This document shows, piece after piece, positions 1-9,359 of a stretch of DNA of 64,000 nt. Each line of letters opens with the position of its first letter. The first letter of the stretch is position 1. A model generated the notes under the pieces. That model was not told the DNA's origin. It saw only the letters and a program-made list of their open reading frames with translations, and made no database searches. The stretch is from Isoetes taiwanensis (Eukaryota > Streptophyta > Lycopodiopsida > Isoetales > Isoetaceae): contig JAJEKV010000052.1 of the NCBI GenBank assembly GCA_021234155.1, positions 2,910,254 to 2,974,253 on the forward strand, given 5' to 3'. A program made the position numbers and the translations under genes.

Positions 1-41
1 AGGAGAGTTCTCAGGCCCACTTTATTGGCTCCCGAAACCAA

Positions 42-187
42 GTTCGCGAACCAAGTGGGTTCGCCCGGGCGAACCCGGAAAATTCGCTTGGGCGAACCCA
101 CTTGGTTCGCGAGGGCCCGGCGTGGCGTGGCGTCGGGGCATGGCGAATCGGCGTGCCTCCCCTACAGGGGTTCGCTCGGGCGAACCC
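42..187. repeat. Cluster of GGTTCGCC/GGCGAACC palindromes (left group)
   Basis: A perfect 20-bp palindrome, GGGTTCGCCCGGGCGAACCC, lies at 57-76. Close variants lie at about 81-99 and 167-187, and the shorter palindrome GTTCGCGAAC at 42-51. All sit inside the putative CACTA element, in a GC-rich stretch unlike the AT-rich DNA after 2220. The function is unknown; transposase-binding subterminal motifs or miniature palindromic insertions are both possible. Confidence 0.75.
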
Positions 188-639
188 GCTACGGGGTTAG
201 TTGCGGGCTTGGCGGTGCTGGGCTTGGCTTGGCAGCTACGGCAGGTTTGTACCACTTTTGTACCATTTTCTGACGCTCTCTCCATCCCGCGCATTTGCGG
301 CAAGCGCGCACTGCTGCCCCATTTTTCCTGTTTCCCACGCATTTTGATCGCTCATCCGTCAATTTCTTGCGGATCCAAAGAACAATTCATATCCGGATCT
401 CATCATACCGAGACCTTGAAAGAATCGGACTTCACTTCGCTTCCGGAGCTCATTATTTCTTCCGGGTCACTGAAATATGGGCTGATGATCTCGATTATCT
501 GAAATAAACTCACAAAGCGTTTTCGCGAGCTTTTGACCTGGTTTTATTGATGTGTGCAAGAAAGCAGGGGAGCTATTTTTTCATGCGGCTATGGAGATTT
601 AGGGCAGATTGGCTATGGAGATTTAGGGCGGATTTTTAG

Positions 640-1120
640 CATGGCAAAGAAGGAAGGAAGCTTTAGCGGATGGCTGCAAAGGGTTCAAGAACGGGGAGTT
701 CAGCGATGTGAAAATAATAGTAGAAGACCAAGATTTTCTTCTTCATATGCTCCCCTTCAAAGCGAATGCTCTTATTTTGAACCGCCCAAAATGGAGGCCG
801 GAAACGAGTAGTAAAATCCCAGATCTACCCGTGGAGCGAAGCCTTCGCCATAGCTGCGGATTTTGCTACCTCATAAAACCCACATACAATTTTGGGAATA
901 TCGCATCCATCGAGCTATGGCGAGTTTTTAGGTATGGCGGATGATTTGGACAAAGACCAAGAAATATTTATACACAAATGTGTTCACCATTGGAGATCTT
1001 GTGTTGGTTACCTATGTGATTATAAAAAAGATCAGCCCCTTTGTGGACGAATATGTTGAATCTCTTTTGCGTAAAGGTAATAACTTCTCGCATGTTCTAA
1101 AGGATTTTTCTGCGACCGAC
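640..1120 (+). pseudogene. Possible remnant of a BTB/POZ-type gene
   Basis: In one frame the stretch after 690 reads FKNGEFSDVKIIVEDQDFLL followed by HMLPFKANALILN. This resembles the start of a BTB domain (a G..SDV..... segment followed by F..H..PL.A.S). A second coding-like stretch near 935-1110 (ADDLDKDQEIFIHKCVHHW, and in another frame FVDEYVESLLRK) follows after frame changes. The similarity is short and there are several frame breaks. It could equally be chance or part of the surrounding transposon gene. I am not sure of this call. Confidence 0.2.
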
Positions 1121-1146
1121 GCTTTCTGCCATCATGCCGCCACCCA

Positions 1147-1359
1147 GATTCGCCTGGGCGAACCCCGTGAGGGTGGCCAGCACCATCGACGCCTCATCGA
1201 CGCCTCCCGCCATCTTTGCAGAGGTAACCCGGGTTAGGGGTTCGCAGGCGAACCCGGCAAAGAATGCCAAGTAAGCCGCCGCCATAGCCCACGTCTGCGA
1301 CTTCGCTTGGGTTGAGGGGGTTCGGCGATGACGAATTCGGGTTCGCTTGGGCGAACCCA
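1147..1359. repeat. Cluster of GGTTCGCC/GGCGAACC palindromes (right group)
   Basis: Three further copies of the palindrome seen at the window start: about 1147-1165 (ATTCGCCTGGGCGAACCC), 1237-1255 (GGTTCGCAGGCGAACCC) and 1339-1359 (GGTTCGCTTGGGCGAACCC). The central two or three bases vary while the arms are kept, which is the pattern expected if the inverted arms are what is selected or copied. Confidence 0.7.
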
Positions 1360-1519
1360 GGTTGGATGGCCAACTTCCTTTCGGGTGCCATTCGAAGCAC
1401 CGTCGTCATGGAGGGAGGTTTGTTCAAGGCAGGGTAAACATGTTAAAGCCACCAGGTATTAGGCTCTTTCGTTCTTCATTATAACCTCATTGTACTCATA
1501 TTTTATTTATATTTTGCAG

Positions 1520-2210
1520 AGGTAATCAGAAGAAGCAACTGAAAGCTCTTGCCAAAGCTACTGGGAGTCTCGATAGAGGAAGTGGCATGACCTATCCGGT
1601 TTGATCGATGAGGCATTTCAAGTACATCATCTCTCCCATGAGTCGTTATAATTAGATGACGCCATGTGGACTAAGTCCTTGTATTGCATTGTAGTCGGGA
1701 GAGTCGTATAATTAGATGACGCCATGTGGACTAAGTCCTTGTATTGCATTGTAGTGTTTGAAGGCCAACATATTATCAAAGAAAGGGGAAGCTAGAACAA
1801 AGGCAGCGCTAGACGCGAGGTACGACGAAGCAAGTGGCAGCCATAGTGCCAATAAGACTGGGTCTGGCAGTTATGGCTTTCTGGATAAGCTATTTGTAAG
1901 TATAAATTTGGTTTATAATGTAGGTTCTCGAGTTGAACACTAACATTAGTTTTGGTGCTCATTCTCAATAGAAGTCATTTGTCGGTCGCCCTAGCCGCTA
2001 AAGATGAAGCGAAAGGGGCCTCAAAAAAAAAGCGATCAATCATGCGGCCATCGATGCTACCGCTTGGCGTGAGCGGGGAAGTGTGTATCATTCATTAGAT
2101 AATTATTTGTGACTACAATGAACTAATTGTTGCGATACAATATAATACAGGCCAATGAAGACGAAGGCGCCAGTGAAGAAGAAGAAGAAGAAGAAGAGAG
2201 CAACAACTAA
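1520..2210 (+). CDS. Possible small multi-exon gene, Lys/Glu-rich protein, unrecognised
   Basis: Four coding-like blocks follow each other on the plus strand. About 1520-1608 gives GNQKKQLKALAKATGSL and ends in a stop. Block 1762-1896 gives ILSKKGEARTKAALDAR and ends in LDKLF before GTAAGT. Block about 1972-2080 gives VALAAKDEAKGASKKKR and is preceded by TAG. Block 2153-2212 gives ANEDEGASEEEEEEEESNN and a stop, preceded by CAG. The GT/AG borders and the charged composition suggest real exons of a small basic-then-acidic protein, perhaps nuclear. The reading frame across all blocks is not proven and the first block ends early, so it may be a decayed transposon gene. I do not recognise the family. 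Confidence 0.28.
1641..1756. repeat. Two-copy tandem repeat, 60-bp period
   Basis: A block containing ATTAGATGACGCCATGTGGA occurs at 1651 and again exactly 60 bp later at 1711. The units are nearly identical apart from one indel near their start. It lies between two of the coding-like blocks, so it would be intronic if that gene is real. Confidence 0.9.
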
Positions 2211-2219
2211 AGACTCAAT

Positions 2220-2655
2220 ATATTTTGTAATGTGCAAATTACATTGTGAAATATATTAATTGAATTCAATCTAAATTTTTTATGCTTTGTTCTTATTACT
2301 TGTGATTTCTTTTTTTATGTTAATTTTATGCTCGATTCTATTTTTTTATTCTTAGATTTATTAAACATTTAATTACATATTAAATAATAATGCTTATCTA
2401 CTATGATACTGAATACTAATATAATTTAATCAATATTTGTTTCTATTTTTTGAATTTTTAAATTTTCATTCTCGATTTATTTTGTTCATATTTAATATTT
2501 ATTAGTACTATTAATATTATTGTTAATATTAATATTATTTAATATTAATAAATATTATTAAATATTTATTTATATTAAATATTTGTTAATATTGAATATG
2601 AATATTAACTGTCCGTTAAATAATATTAAATAAATATTTTTTTTTTCAAAATTTC
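2220..2655. other. AT-rich stretch without genes
   Basis: Very AT-rich DNA with many short AATATT/TTAATATT strings, between the Lys/Glu-rich gene-like blocks and the GC-rich CACTA subterminal repeats. I see no coding signal here. Confidence 0.8.
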
Positions 2656-2659
2656 TTGA

Positions 2660-3295
2660 TCGTCGTTTAACGACGTTGCTGGCGTGGCTGCCACGTGTAT
2701 CGTTGGCCACGTCATCATCCGTCTCGACGTCAGCGCGCGGCCGCCACGTCATCGACGTCGTTGAACGACGAGGTGGCGTGGCAGCCACGCCAGCAGCGCC
2801 TGCCGACGCGGATGGCCGCCACGTCATCGACGTCGTTGAACACCGAGGTGGCGTGGCTGCCACGCTAGCGTATTGACCGTGGCGGCCACCACGGCGGCGC
2901 CACAACCACGTCATCACGTTGTTGAACAACGTCTAACACGTGGCCGCCCGCCGCCAGCTATGCGCCGCGGCGACGCCATTGCCGACGCCACGACACGCCG
3001 TGCTCGTCGTTAACGACGCGTTACCCTCCATCATCCACGCCGGGCCGTAATTTGCCGCTGGCGCTCTGGCCACCCCTTGGCGCCAGCGTGGTATCGACGA
3101 CGGTACGCCGGCGTCGTTTATCGACGCCGTTGCCGCTTTTAAGACGACGCCGTTGCGACGCGTATAGCGACGCATAAAGGTCGTTAAACGACGTCCAGAC
3201 GTCGTAATCGACGTCGTTTATCGACGTTTTGACGTCGATCATCGACGTGCAAACGACGTCTAGACGTCGAAATAGACGTCGTAACAGGGCTTTAA
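2660..3295. repeat. CACTA subterminal repeats (CGACGTCG-type palindromes)
   Basis: The stretch is packed with short inverted and direct copies of CGTCGTTTAACGACG, GACGTCGTTGAACGACGAGG and GACGTCGTTTATCGACG. A longer unit with GACGTCGTTGAAC followed by GAGGTGGCGTGGC occurs at about 2752 and 2828. The block ends against the CACTA terminus at 3305. In CACTA elements such motifs are the binding sites of the TnpA-type protein; that role is inferred here from position and form. The block is CpG-rich in an otherwise AT-rich neighbourhood. Confidence 0.75.
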
Positions 3296-4636
3296 TCTAG
3301 TAGTGCAAACTAAAAGAGCTGAGACATAGGCGCACATAATGTGGAATTGAAGCAATGATGTTTTGCCTTAGAGCAGACCTTGTGAGAAATTTAGGTAATA
3401 TGTACAATCCAGAGCTTCATAAAGGAAGATTACAAACTCCTCTTATTCAAGAATACATAAAGTGAAGCTTCATCTACAGGCAATTTGTGCAGCAAATCCA
3501 GCAGAGCTGACGATGGAAGAAAAGATTGCCTTTATTCATGAAACGAGGCATGCATTTAGCAGGACTGCACTAATTCTCAGTGGTGGTGCAGTACTAGGGT
3601 TATTCCATTTGGGAGTTGTTCGAACCCTAATTGCACACAAGCTTCTACCCAGAGTAATTGCTCGAGCAAGTGCCGAATCTATCCTATGCTTCTTTGTGGC
3701 AACACGTACATGGGCGGAGCTGCAAACGTTTTTTGATGATCCATCACCGCAAATGACTCTTTTTAGTTCCAAGGGTAGTATTTTTGCCATTGCACATAGG
3801 ATTTTGACTAGGGATTTGTTCAGGAGATAGGAGTTTTGCAGAGGAGGCTGCAGCAATTAATCAGGGATTTGACATTCCAGGAGCTGGGAATTTCAGTTTG
3901 TTCTCCTAGGAGGCATGAGCCACAAAGGTTGTTAAATTGATTAACATCACCTCATGTTGTCATTTGGAATGCAGTGATAACGTCCTGTGCTTTTCCTGGT
4001 CTTTTTGAAGCATAGGAGTTGATGGCAAAGGATAGATAGTGCCTATTTGTTCCATATCATGCTTTATCACAGGTTGGACCTGAAGAGCCAGGCCTTAGGC
4101 AAAGAAAGTGGCGAGATGGAGGTCTAGAAAGTGATTTGCCCATGAGGCAACTCAAGGAGCGGTTCGATGTAAACCATTTTATTGTTAATCAAACAAACCC
4201 TCACACTGCACCTCTGCTTAGGCTGAAAGAACTTGTCAGAGTATATGATGGGGATTTTGCTGCCAAGATATGCAAGCATTTCTCAGATGCCTTTTTGTTT
4301 GATTGCATCCTTTTGCTGTAAGTAAGATCTTGCATTCATTGCCTTATATTTTCTTTTTTCGTCTATGTATAGTTAGCGCACTTGGCAGAGATGGAGGTTA
4401 AGCACAGATGTAATCAAGTTGTTGAGATGGGTTTTGGTTTGCATGGGATTGCAAAAGTCTTTGCTCAAGATTGGGAAGGAGTTGTGACTCGTCGTCTTGC
4501 CAGCCACATTTGCCCAGATAAACTTTTACTCTATGGAGAGATAGAAATGTCTTATAACATGTTAAGAAATAGAAGGTTTTGTAAAATTTCAATTTTCTCA
4601 TGTAACATCTGGTTGACACATATGATATACATGTGA

Positions 4637-6136
4637 ATATGCCACTCACACTCTTTGAACTTTACATTGACCAGTTGGAAGCCTGGCTTGCTGCCAATGG
4701 GGGCGATGGTATACAGCTCTTGCACCAGGTCATCCGGCAGCTCATCTATGCGGATGATGTGGACCTCTTGGCCCATACACTAGAGGGCATGCAGGCACAC
4801 CTAGATGCCCTGGACACATTCTGCCAGGCGACGGACATGCGTGTCAACCTGGCCAAGACTAGGGTGGTCCTCATATCCTCCTCACGTCATCCAGCACCTC
4901 CGACGCTCACTTATCAGGGGTAGATGGTAGAGGTTACACCCAGCTACAAGTACCTGGGGGTGGAATTTCCGTCCTCAATGTATTGGAATGCATCCATTAA
5001 GCCGGGTGACCGCAGTTGGAAGGCATCAGACGCATAATGCAAAACAACAGTCATATGGTCGAAGTTTGTATGATCGGGGCCACCACATCACATTTTTCGA
5101 AACCGGTGGAGCCAGTTCTTCTGTATGGGGTCGAGATGTGGGGCCCAGTGGTGTCTTTGGCGACTTGGAACGACTTAGAGCAGGTCCAAATGGCATTTTT
5201 GACGCGGGCACTTGGGGTCAAACCCTCGGTTCTATATCAGATCTTGTTGCAGGAGACAGGATTCATGCCCCTGCAGCATGCGACCCTCGATAGACACATT
5301 GTTTATTTCCAGAAGGTGGCCAGCATGGGCGACACTTAGCTCCCGCACTTGGCTTACCCTGTATCGATGAGCCCGCAACGACTCAGGCCTTGTTGGAAGG
5401 ACAAGAGAGCCAAGTGGCTAGCTGGACTGAGCGATAGGCGCATAGGTGCGCCCAGTGCCTAACGAGGGCGCCCGGATAGGCTGAGGGGGTACTTGGACTC
5501 TTGTTTTCTGGGGAAGCTCTGGGACCACCATGCTCTGGAACAGTTAAAGGTGGCACACTACAAACGGCACATAAACCCCACCCTGGTTCGAGGCCCACAG
5601 CTCTACCTGCGTTCTCAGTTGCCCATGAAGAAGCGCATGATCATCGCATCCATTCGAACAGGGGCCCACCATCTTCGGCTTGAGGCGGCGGTGGGTTGGA
5701 GAGCCAGCGCCCGGGGCGAGCTTTGTCGGTGTTGCCCGCTGGGGGTTGTTGAGGATGAAAGCCATGCCTTCCAGAGCTGTCCAACCTATAGTCAGATTCG
5801 GGCTCGCTACATTCTCTTGGTGCGACACAGTGCGCGCCAGACGAAGCTACTTCAAGACGCCGCCGGGATTCGATCCCTTGGCTCCTACCTCCGGGGAGGT
5901 TTTGGATCTGCGGACTCACCTACGCCCGGCCTATCCGAGGTGCCGTGAATTCATGTGTATATGTATATTTGTATATTTGTGCTTGCCAGCTTGTTCTTTG
6001 TGGCGGTTTTCCCTCCTAAGGGGGGGTTTTTTAATCCGGGTAGCAATGGGCTTGCTGCACGCATGTAATTTGGGTCCCATAGGCCGATTGGCCTCCGCGG
6101 ACGATAAAAGAACCTTCCTTCCTTCCTTCCTTCCTT
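4637..6136 (+). mobile_element. 5'-truncated non-LTR retrotransposon (LINE), copy 1
   Basis: The insert starts inside the reverse transcriptase. LYIDQLEAWL and then the catalytic box IRQLIYADDVDLL (about 4730-4770) are followed by MRVNLAKTRVV and YKYLGVEF. The C-terminal part ends with a CCHC-like finger (CRCC, then EDESHAFQSCP, about 5725-5790). Stops and frameshifts break the frame. The 3' end carries TGGGTCCCATAGGCC (6071) and GGACGATAAAA, followed by a (TTCC)n tail (6113-6136). It lies in what looks like an intron of the SDP1 remnant, between a lost donor at 4518 and an acceptor at 6158-6159. The 5' boundary is approximate, placed where similarity to the longer copy at 13.4-16.3 kb begins. 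Confidence 0.85.
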
Positions 6137-7379
6137 CGTTACATTTTACTGGCATGCAGTTTGCAAAGCTTATACAAAATCCTATGCCATCAGAGCTACG
6201 AAAGTACATTGAACAAGGTTTAAAATGAAACGCACTTATTTAAGAAGTGCGTTTGAAAGATTCCTTCTAAAAATTTACAAAATTCTAAAATACCCCTAAA
6301 AAGGACTCTTTTACTATCTTGTGTCTAAAGATTTATAAAACTGCTCATGAAAACAGACATTTTAGGAAGACTTAACATTAAGGAGAAGAACAACAAAGAA
6401 AAATATCTCATTTTAGAGGGGAAAAGGACCACTACGAAAGCCAAAGATTTATTATGGGGCAAACTCATATGAAAAAATTAGACGCTTTTGTATCTTATTC
6501 CTTAGAACGTTTATATTGGCTGTTATAGAAGACAAAAAATTTGTTATTTCACAACCATTTTGGCTAAACATCCTAATTGACCTTAAAAGACATTGGGAGA
6601 CAGTTGAACAAACTGCTTGAATGAAAAATTATTGTTTTTGCATCATATGGTGTTACAAATGGTAATACATCCACGAAATCATGCAGTTAGTTGAAGTTCC
6701 AACTGACGATGCCGTATAAATTTATACCGAGGAAACAAAAGTTGAAGTAGTGAAGCTCTGTGATTACATGGGCTTCTTTGTTGTTCTCGGAGATGTATTC
6801 ATCATGTCTTTGGGCTTGCACAATACCAATCCACAATATAGTGTTGTTGAGAAGATAGTCAAGCTCCTTGTCAATGTTGAGAGTCTTCAGCACAATTCCA
6901 TCATCTATAGCAGTGGGCGTCACTGCACATTTCTCCACAGAGAAGTATTTGTCTATCTTGCTTTTTTTTGTCTGTTTGCAAAGAAATAGGTAAACTTTTG
7001 AGGGGTTGCTACGCCTCGCACCCCTATGGACAAACTACGTAGTTTCCTTCTCGTTGAACACATGTGTCTCCATAACATTTTGGGGTCCTTTGCCTTTAGT
7101 AGCAGTTTTTGAGCTGCCTAAAGTGAAGTTAGCATGTGTGTAGAGAAAAAAAAGTAAAAATAACAACGGGATTCGACTAATTTATGCTCTAACATTGCAT
7201 TACAATGTCAGAGAATCTAGAACTATTTTAGAACTTTTTGAACTAAAAAACTAAGAAAACTGCATAAAATTATCCCTTGAGTGTGTTATTTCAACAGTAT
7301 TAAGTTGCAAAAACCTTTGGGAGCAAGAAAGACCCCACAAGATTTTGCACGATATAAACTTATACTCCTGGACTACATA

Positions 7380-7630
7380 TTTTATGTATATATATATATA
7401 TCTATATACATCTTATACATCTTAATATATATATATATATATATTTAATATATATACGTTCACATATTTGTACATATAAAAAAAAAAAAACGGTATAAAT
7501 TTATACCGCAGGAAGTCTTGCGGTATAGATTTATACCGCAAGAATTCTTTTTTTTTTCGGATATATATATGTATGTATATATGTTATATATATATTATAT
7601 ATTTATATAATATACATATATATATATCTT
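7380..7630. repeat. AT-rich microsatellite tracts
   Basis: Long (TA)n-type runs lie at about 7380-7455 and 7558-7628, broken by two palindromic CGGTATAAATTTATACCG-type motifs (about 7491 and 7520). They lie inside the MULE-like element. Confidence 0.9.
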
Positions 7631-7806
7631 TGGTATAAATTTATACCGAGAAAACTCTTGCGGTATAAATTTATACCGCTCGGGTCCTCTTGCGGTATAA
7701 ATTTATACCGCTCGAGTCCTCTTGCTGTATAAATTTATACCGCTCGAGTCCTCTTGTTGTATAAATCTATACCGCTCGAGTCCTCTTGCGGTATAAATTT
7801 ATACCG
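7631..7806. repeat. 32-bp satellite of the palindrome CGGTATAAATTTATACCG
   Basis: Six units begin at 7631, 7661, 7693, 7725, 7757 and 7789. After the first step the period is exactly 32 bp. Each unit is the 18-bp palindrome CGGTATAAATTTATACCG followed by a spacer of the type CTCGAGTCCTCTTG. Isolated copies occur at about 6713, 7491, 7520 and 7855, all within the same MULE-like element. Confidence 0.93.
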
Positions 7807-8649
7807 TGCGAACTCTCTAGCATACTATGTCCACACATTACTATCTATTGAGGTATAAATTTATACCATCTTGAAATTTATTTGGAAGAAACTAAGGACT
7901 ACAGAGACAAATAAATTACAAAGTCTAAAAAAGTCCAGATTGGATACATACGTTGCCATCGCGGTATACAGAAGTCTATAGCAAGCTGGAGGAACAAATA
8001 AGAGCAAGTGTATAAGGCAAAGCGCAAGCATCTTCGACTTCAACTCGCGTGTGAGGCACACTTTAAGGTGAAAATATTTGCTTCATTGAGGCAATATCAA
8101 AATGTGTTACATTTTTGGCAATTTTGTTCATAATTTTGTAGTGAATTCATAAACTTTGAACTAAATACGTTTTTGGGCACTCTTAGCGCTTGCTGTGTTT
8201 TTTCAATGTCTATTTTGTTTTGTCCTTAAAAATATTACTATTTCTCAAACCAAACTAGGGGGCCAAAAAATGGTACCAACAAAATTTGAATGGAAGCTGA
8301 GTTCAAATTCCCCTCCAAAAATGGTGCCTAAAATATTCAAATTGTCACACTTGTCACAAATATACCAAGAAAAGGGCATTTTTTGGGGAGATTTTAGGGA
8401 ATCTTTCAAAGATTCCTTTTAAAGTGCGTTTGGAGCAAATTAGTGCGTTTCATTTTAAACTTTGTTATTGTACAAGGCAAGAGGTGCAAATGGGCAAAGT
8501 TGTCAGCTATGAAAGCCAATTGTGGAATAGAGCTCATGTTAGATGAATGTGTTTCAGAACTTAAGAAGCATCGAAGAGCTAAAAAGGAAGCTGAAAGGAA
8601 TACATCACATTCAAATAACATGACCTGTCAAGAGACATGGATGTGATTG

Positions 8650-9355
8650 CAAAAGGATTGCAAGAGAGAAAATCAGGCCATGCTCAGGAAATTGGACACT
8701 TCAGGTCTCTAATTAGTATTCTATTCATTTTGCAACGAAGTAAAGGAACAAAATTCATTTTGCAACCAAGTAAAGGAACAAATATGGGGAGCCACAAGCA
8801 TAAGCATTATTCTATTTATTTGTATGCAGACCAAGAATGCAAATCCAGGAGAATAGGTTCCGTGAAGAACCTCATTTTAACCTCTCTTTACATACCGTGC
8901 ATCGAACCAACAAATAATCTAGTTGCTGCTTCTTGTACTAGGCAGTCCTAACTCAGTTATAAAAAAGAATGGCTTGCACTTAGCTGCTATAGAACTGTAG
9001 TGCCTCTTTTACACAGAGAGGTGTAGTGTCTTCTTTACCCACAACAGAAGTTCTGGATTGGGAACTGCAATTATCATTTCTAAAAGTTAGTATTTAGAAT
9101 TTGATCTTATCCCCCTAAAGAAGCACAAGAAATATATTTGCATTTTGTCATAAAATGCTTGTATTTTTCTTACTTGCATGATTGTCTCATAAGTGCATAG
9201 AGTTTTTGCCAACACTAGTTACATTCCTATTGTATGATTGTACAATTGGATTTAAAAAAGGGGGAAGTGTCATAAGAAGACAATGGCAAATTTGATGTCA
9301 GAAAAGGTGGCCCTCTTAGAAGAGGTTTGTTTATCACGTTACTTCTTAAGGGAAG
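8650..9355. other. No gene seen
   Basis: Between the end of the lipase similarity and the start of the ABC transporter similarity. A short direct repeat around 8735-8775 (TTTTGCAACGAAGTAAAGGA and TTTTGCAACCAAGTAAAGGA) is the only structure noted. Readable frames are short and match no family I know. Confidence 0.6.
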
Positions 9356-9359
9356 GAGC

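Larger units (their letters stand above)
1..3305 (-). mobile_element. CACTA (En/Spm-like) transposon, one end only
   Basis: The right terminus reads CTAGTAGTG and ends at 3305; its reverse complement CACTACTAG is the canonical start of plant CACTA elements. Inside it lie about 640 bp of dense subterminal repeats built on ACGTCG/CGACGT (2660-3295), as expected of this superfamily. Immediately right of 3305 the sequence is lipase (SDP1-like) coding sequence, so the element is inserted in that gene. I found no second CACTA terminus to the left, so the other end is probably outside the window and the left limit given here is simply the window edge. No transposase is recognisable in this part. The extent to the left is inference; the terminus is seen directly. 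Confidence 0.65.
6219..8466. mobile_element. Mutator-like (MULE-type) DNA element, non-autonomous
   Basis: The left end GTTTAAAATGAAACGCACT is repeated in inverse orientation at the right end (about 8442-8460). The flanks are ATTGAACAAGG (6208-6218) and ATTGTACAAGG (8467-8477), an 11-bp target duplication with one mismatch. Joining the lipase gene across it restores the expected order KYIEQG then KRCKWAKL, which fixes the borders independently. A 9-11 bp duplication is the hallmark of Mutator-type elements. About 2.25 kb long; I see no transposase. The interior holds AT microsatellites and a palindromic 32-bp satellite. Confidence 0.78.
3309..8646 (+). pseudogene. SDP1-like patatin-domain triacylglycerol lipase, broken by three transposons
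   Basis: The family is the plant oil-body lipase SUGAR-DEPENDENT1, which starts storage-oil breakdown. Recognisable blocks in family order: KLKELRHRR (3309), [13 protein letters not shown] then NPELHKGRL (3364-3425), EEKIAFIHETRHAFSRTAL (3519), the oxyanion loop SGGAVLGLFH, HKLLPRVIA, FFVATRTWAELQ, CSPRRHEP, VIWNAVITSCAFPGLFEA, the Asp motif RKWRDGGLE (about 4109), [32 protein letters not shown] (4379), AQDWEG, FAKLIQNP (6160), and after another insert [13 protein letters not shown] (8500). The nucleophile elbow GxSxG reads RASAE (3662-3676), so both glycines are lost. Stops and frameshifts occur at about 3830, 3920, 4020 and 4490. Two splice donors read AT (4268, 4518). A CACTA end (3305), a LINE (4637-6136) and a MULE (6219-8466) interrupt it. 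Clearly non-functional. Confidence 0.88.

Noticed and set aside
5680-6228. 182-codon plus-strand open frame as a new gene
   Set aside because: It runs across the LINE 3' UTR and tail in a shadow frame; only its last residues (FAKLIQNP) belong to the lipase remnant.
7631-7806. 32-bp period array considered as a CRISPR-like array
   Set aside because: Repeat and spacer are both conserved between units, so it is a simple satellite, not a repeat/unique-spacer array.
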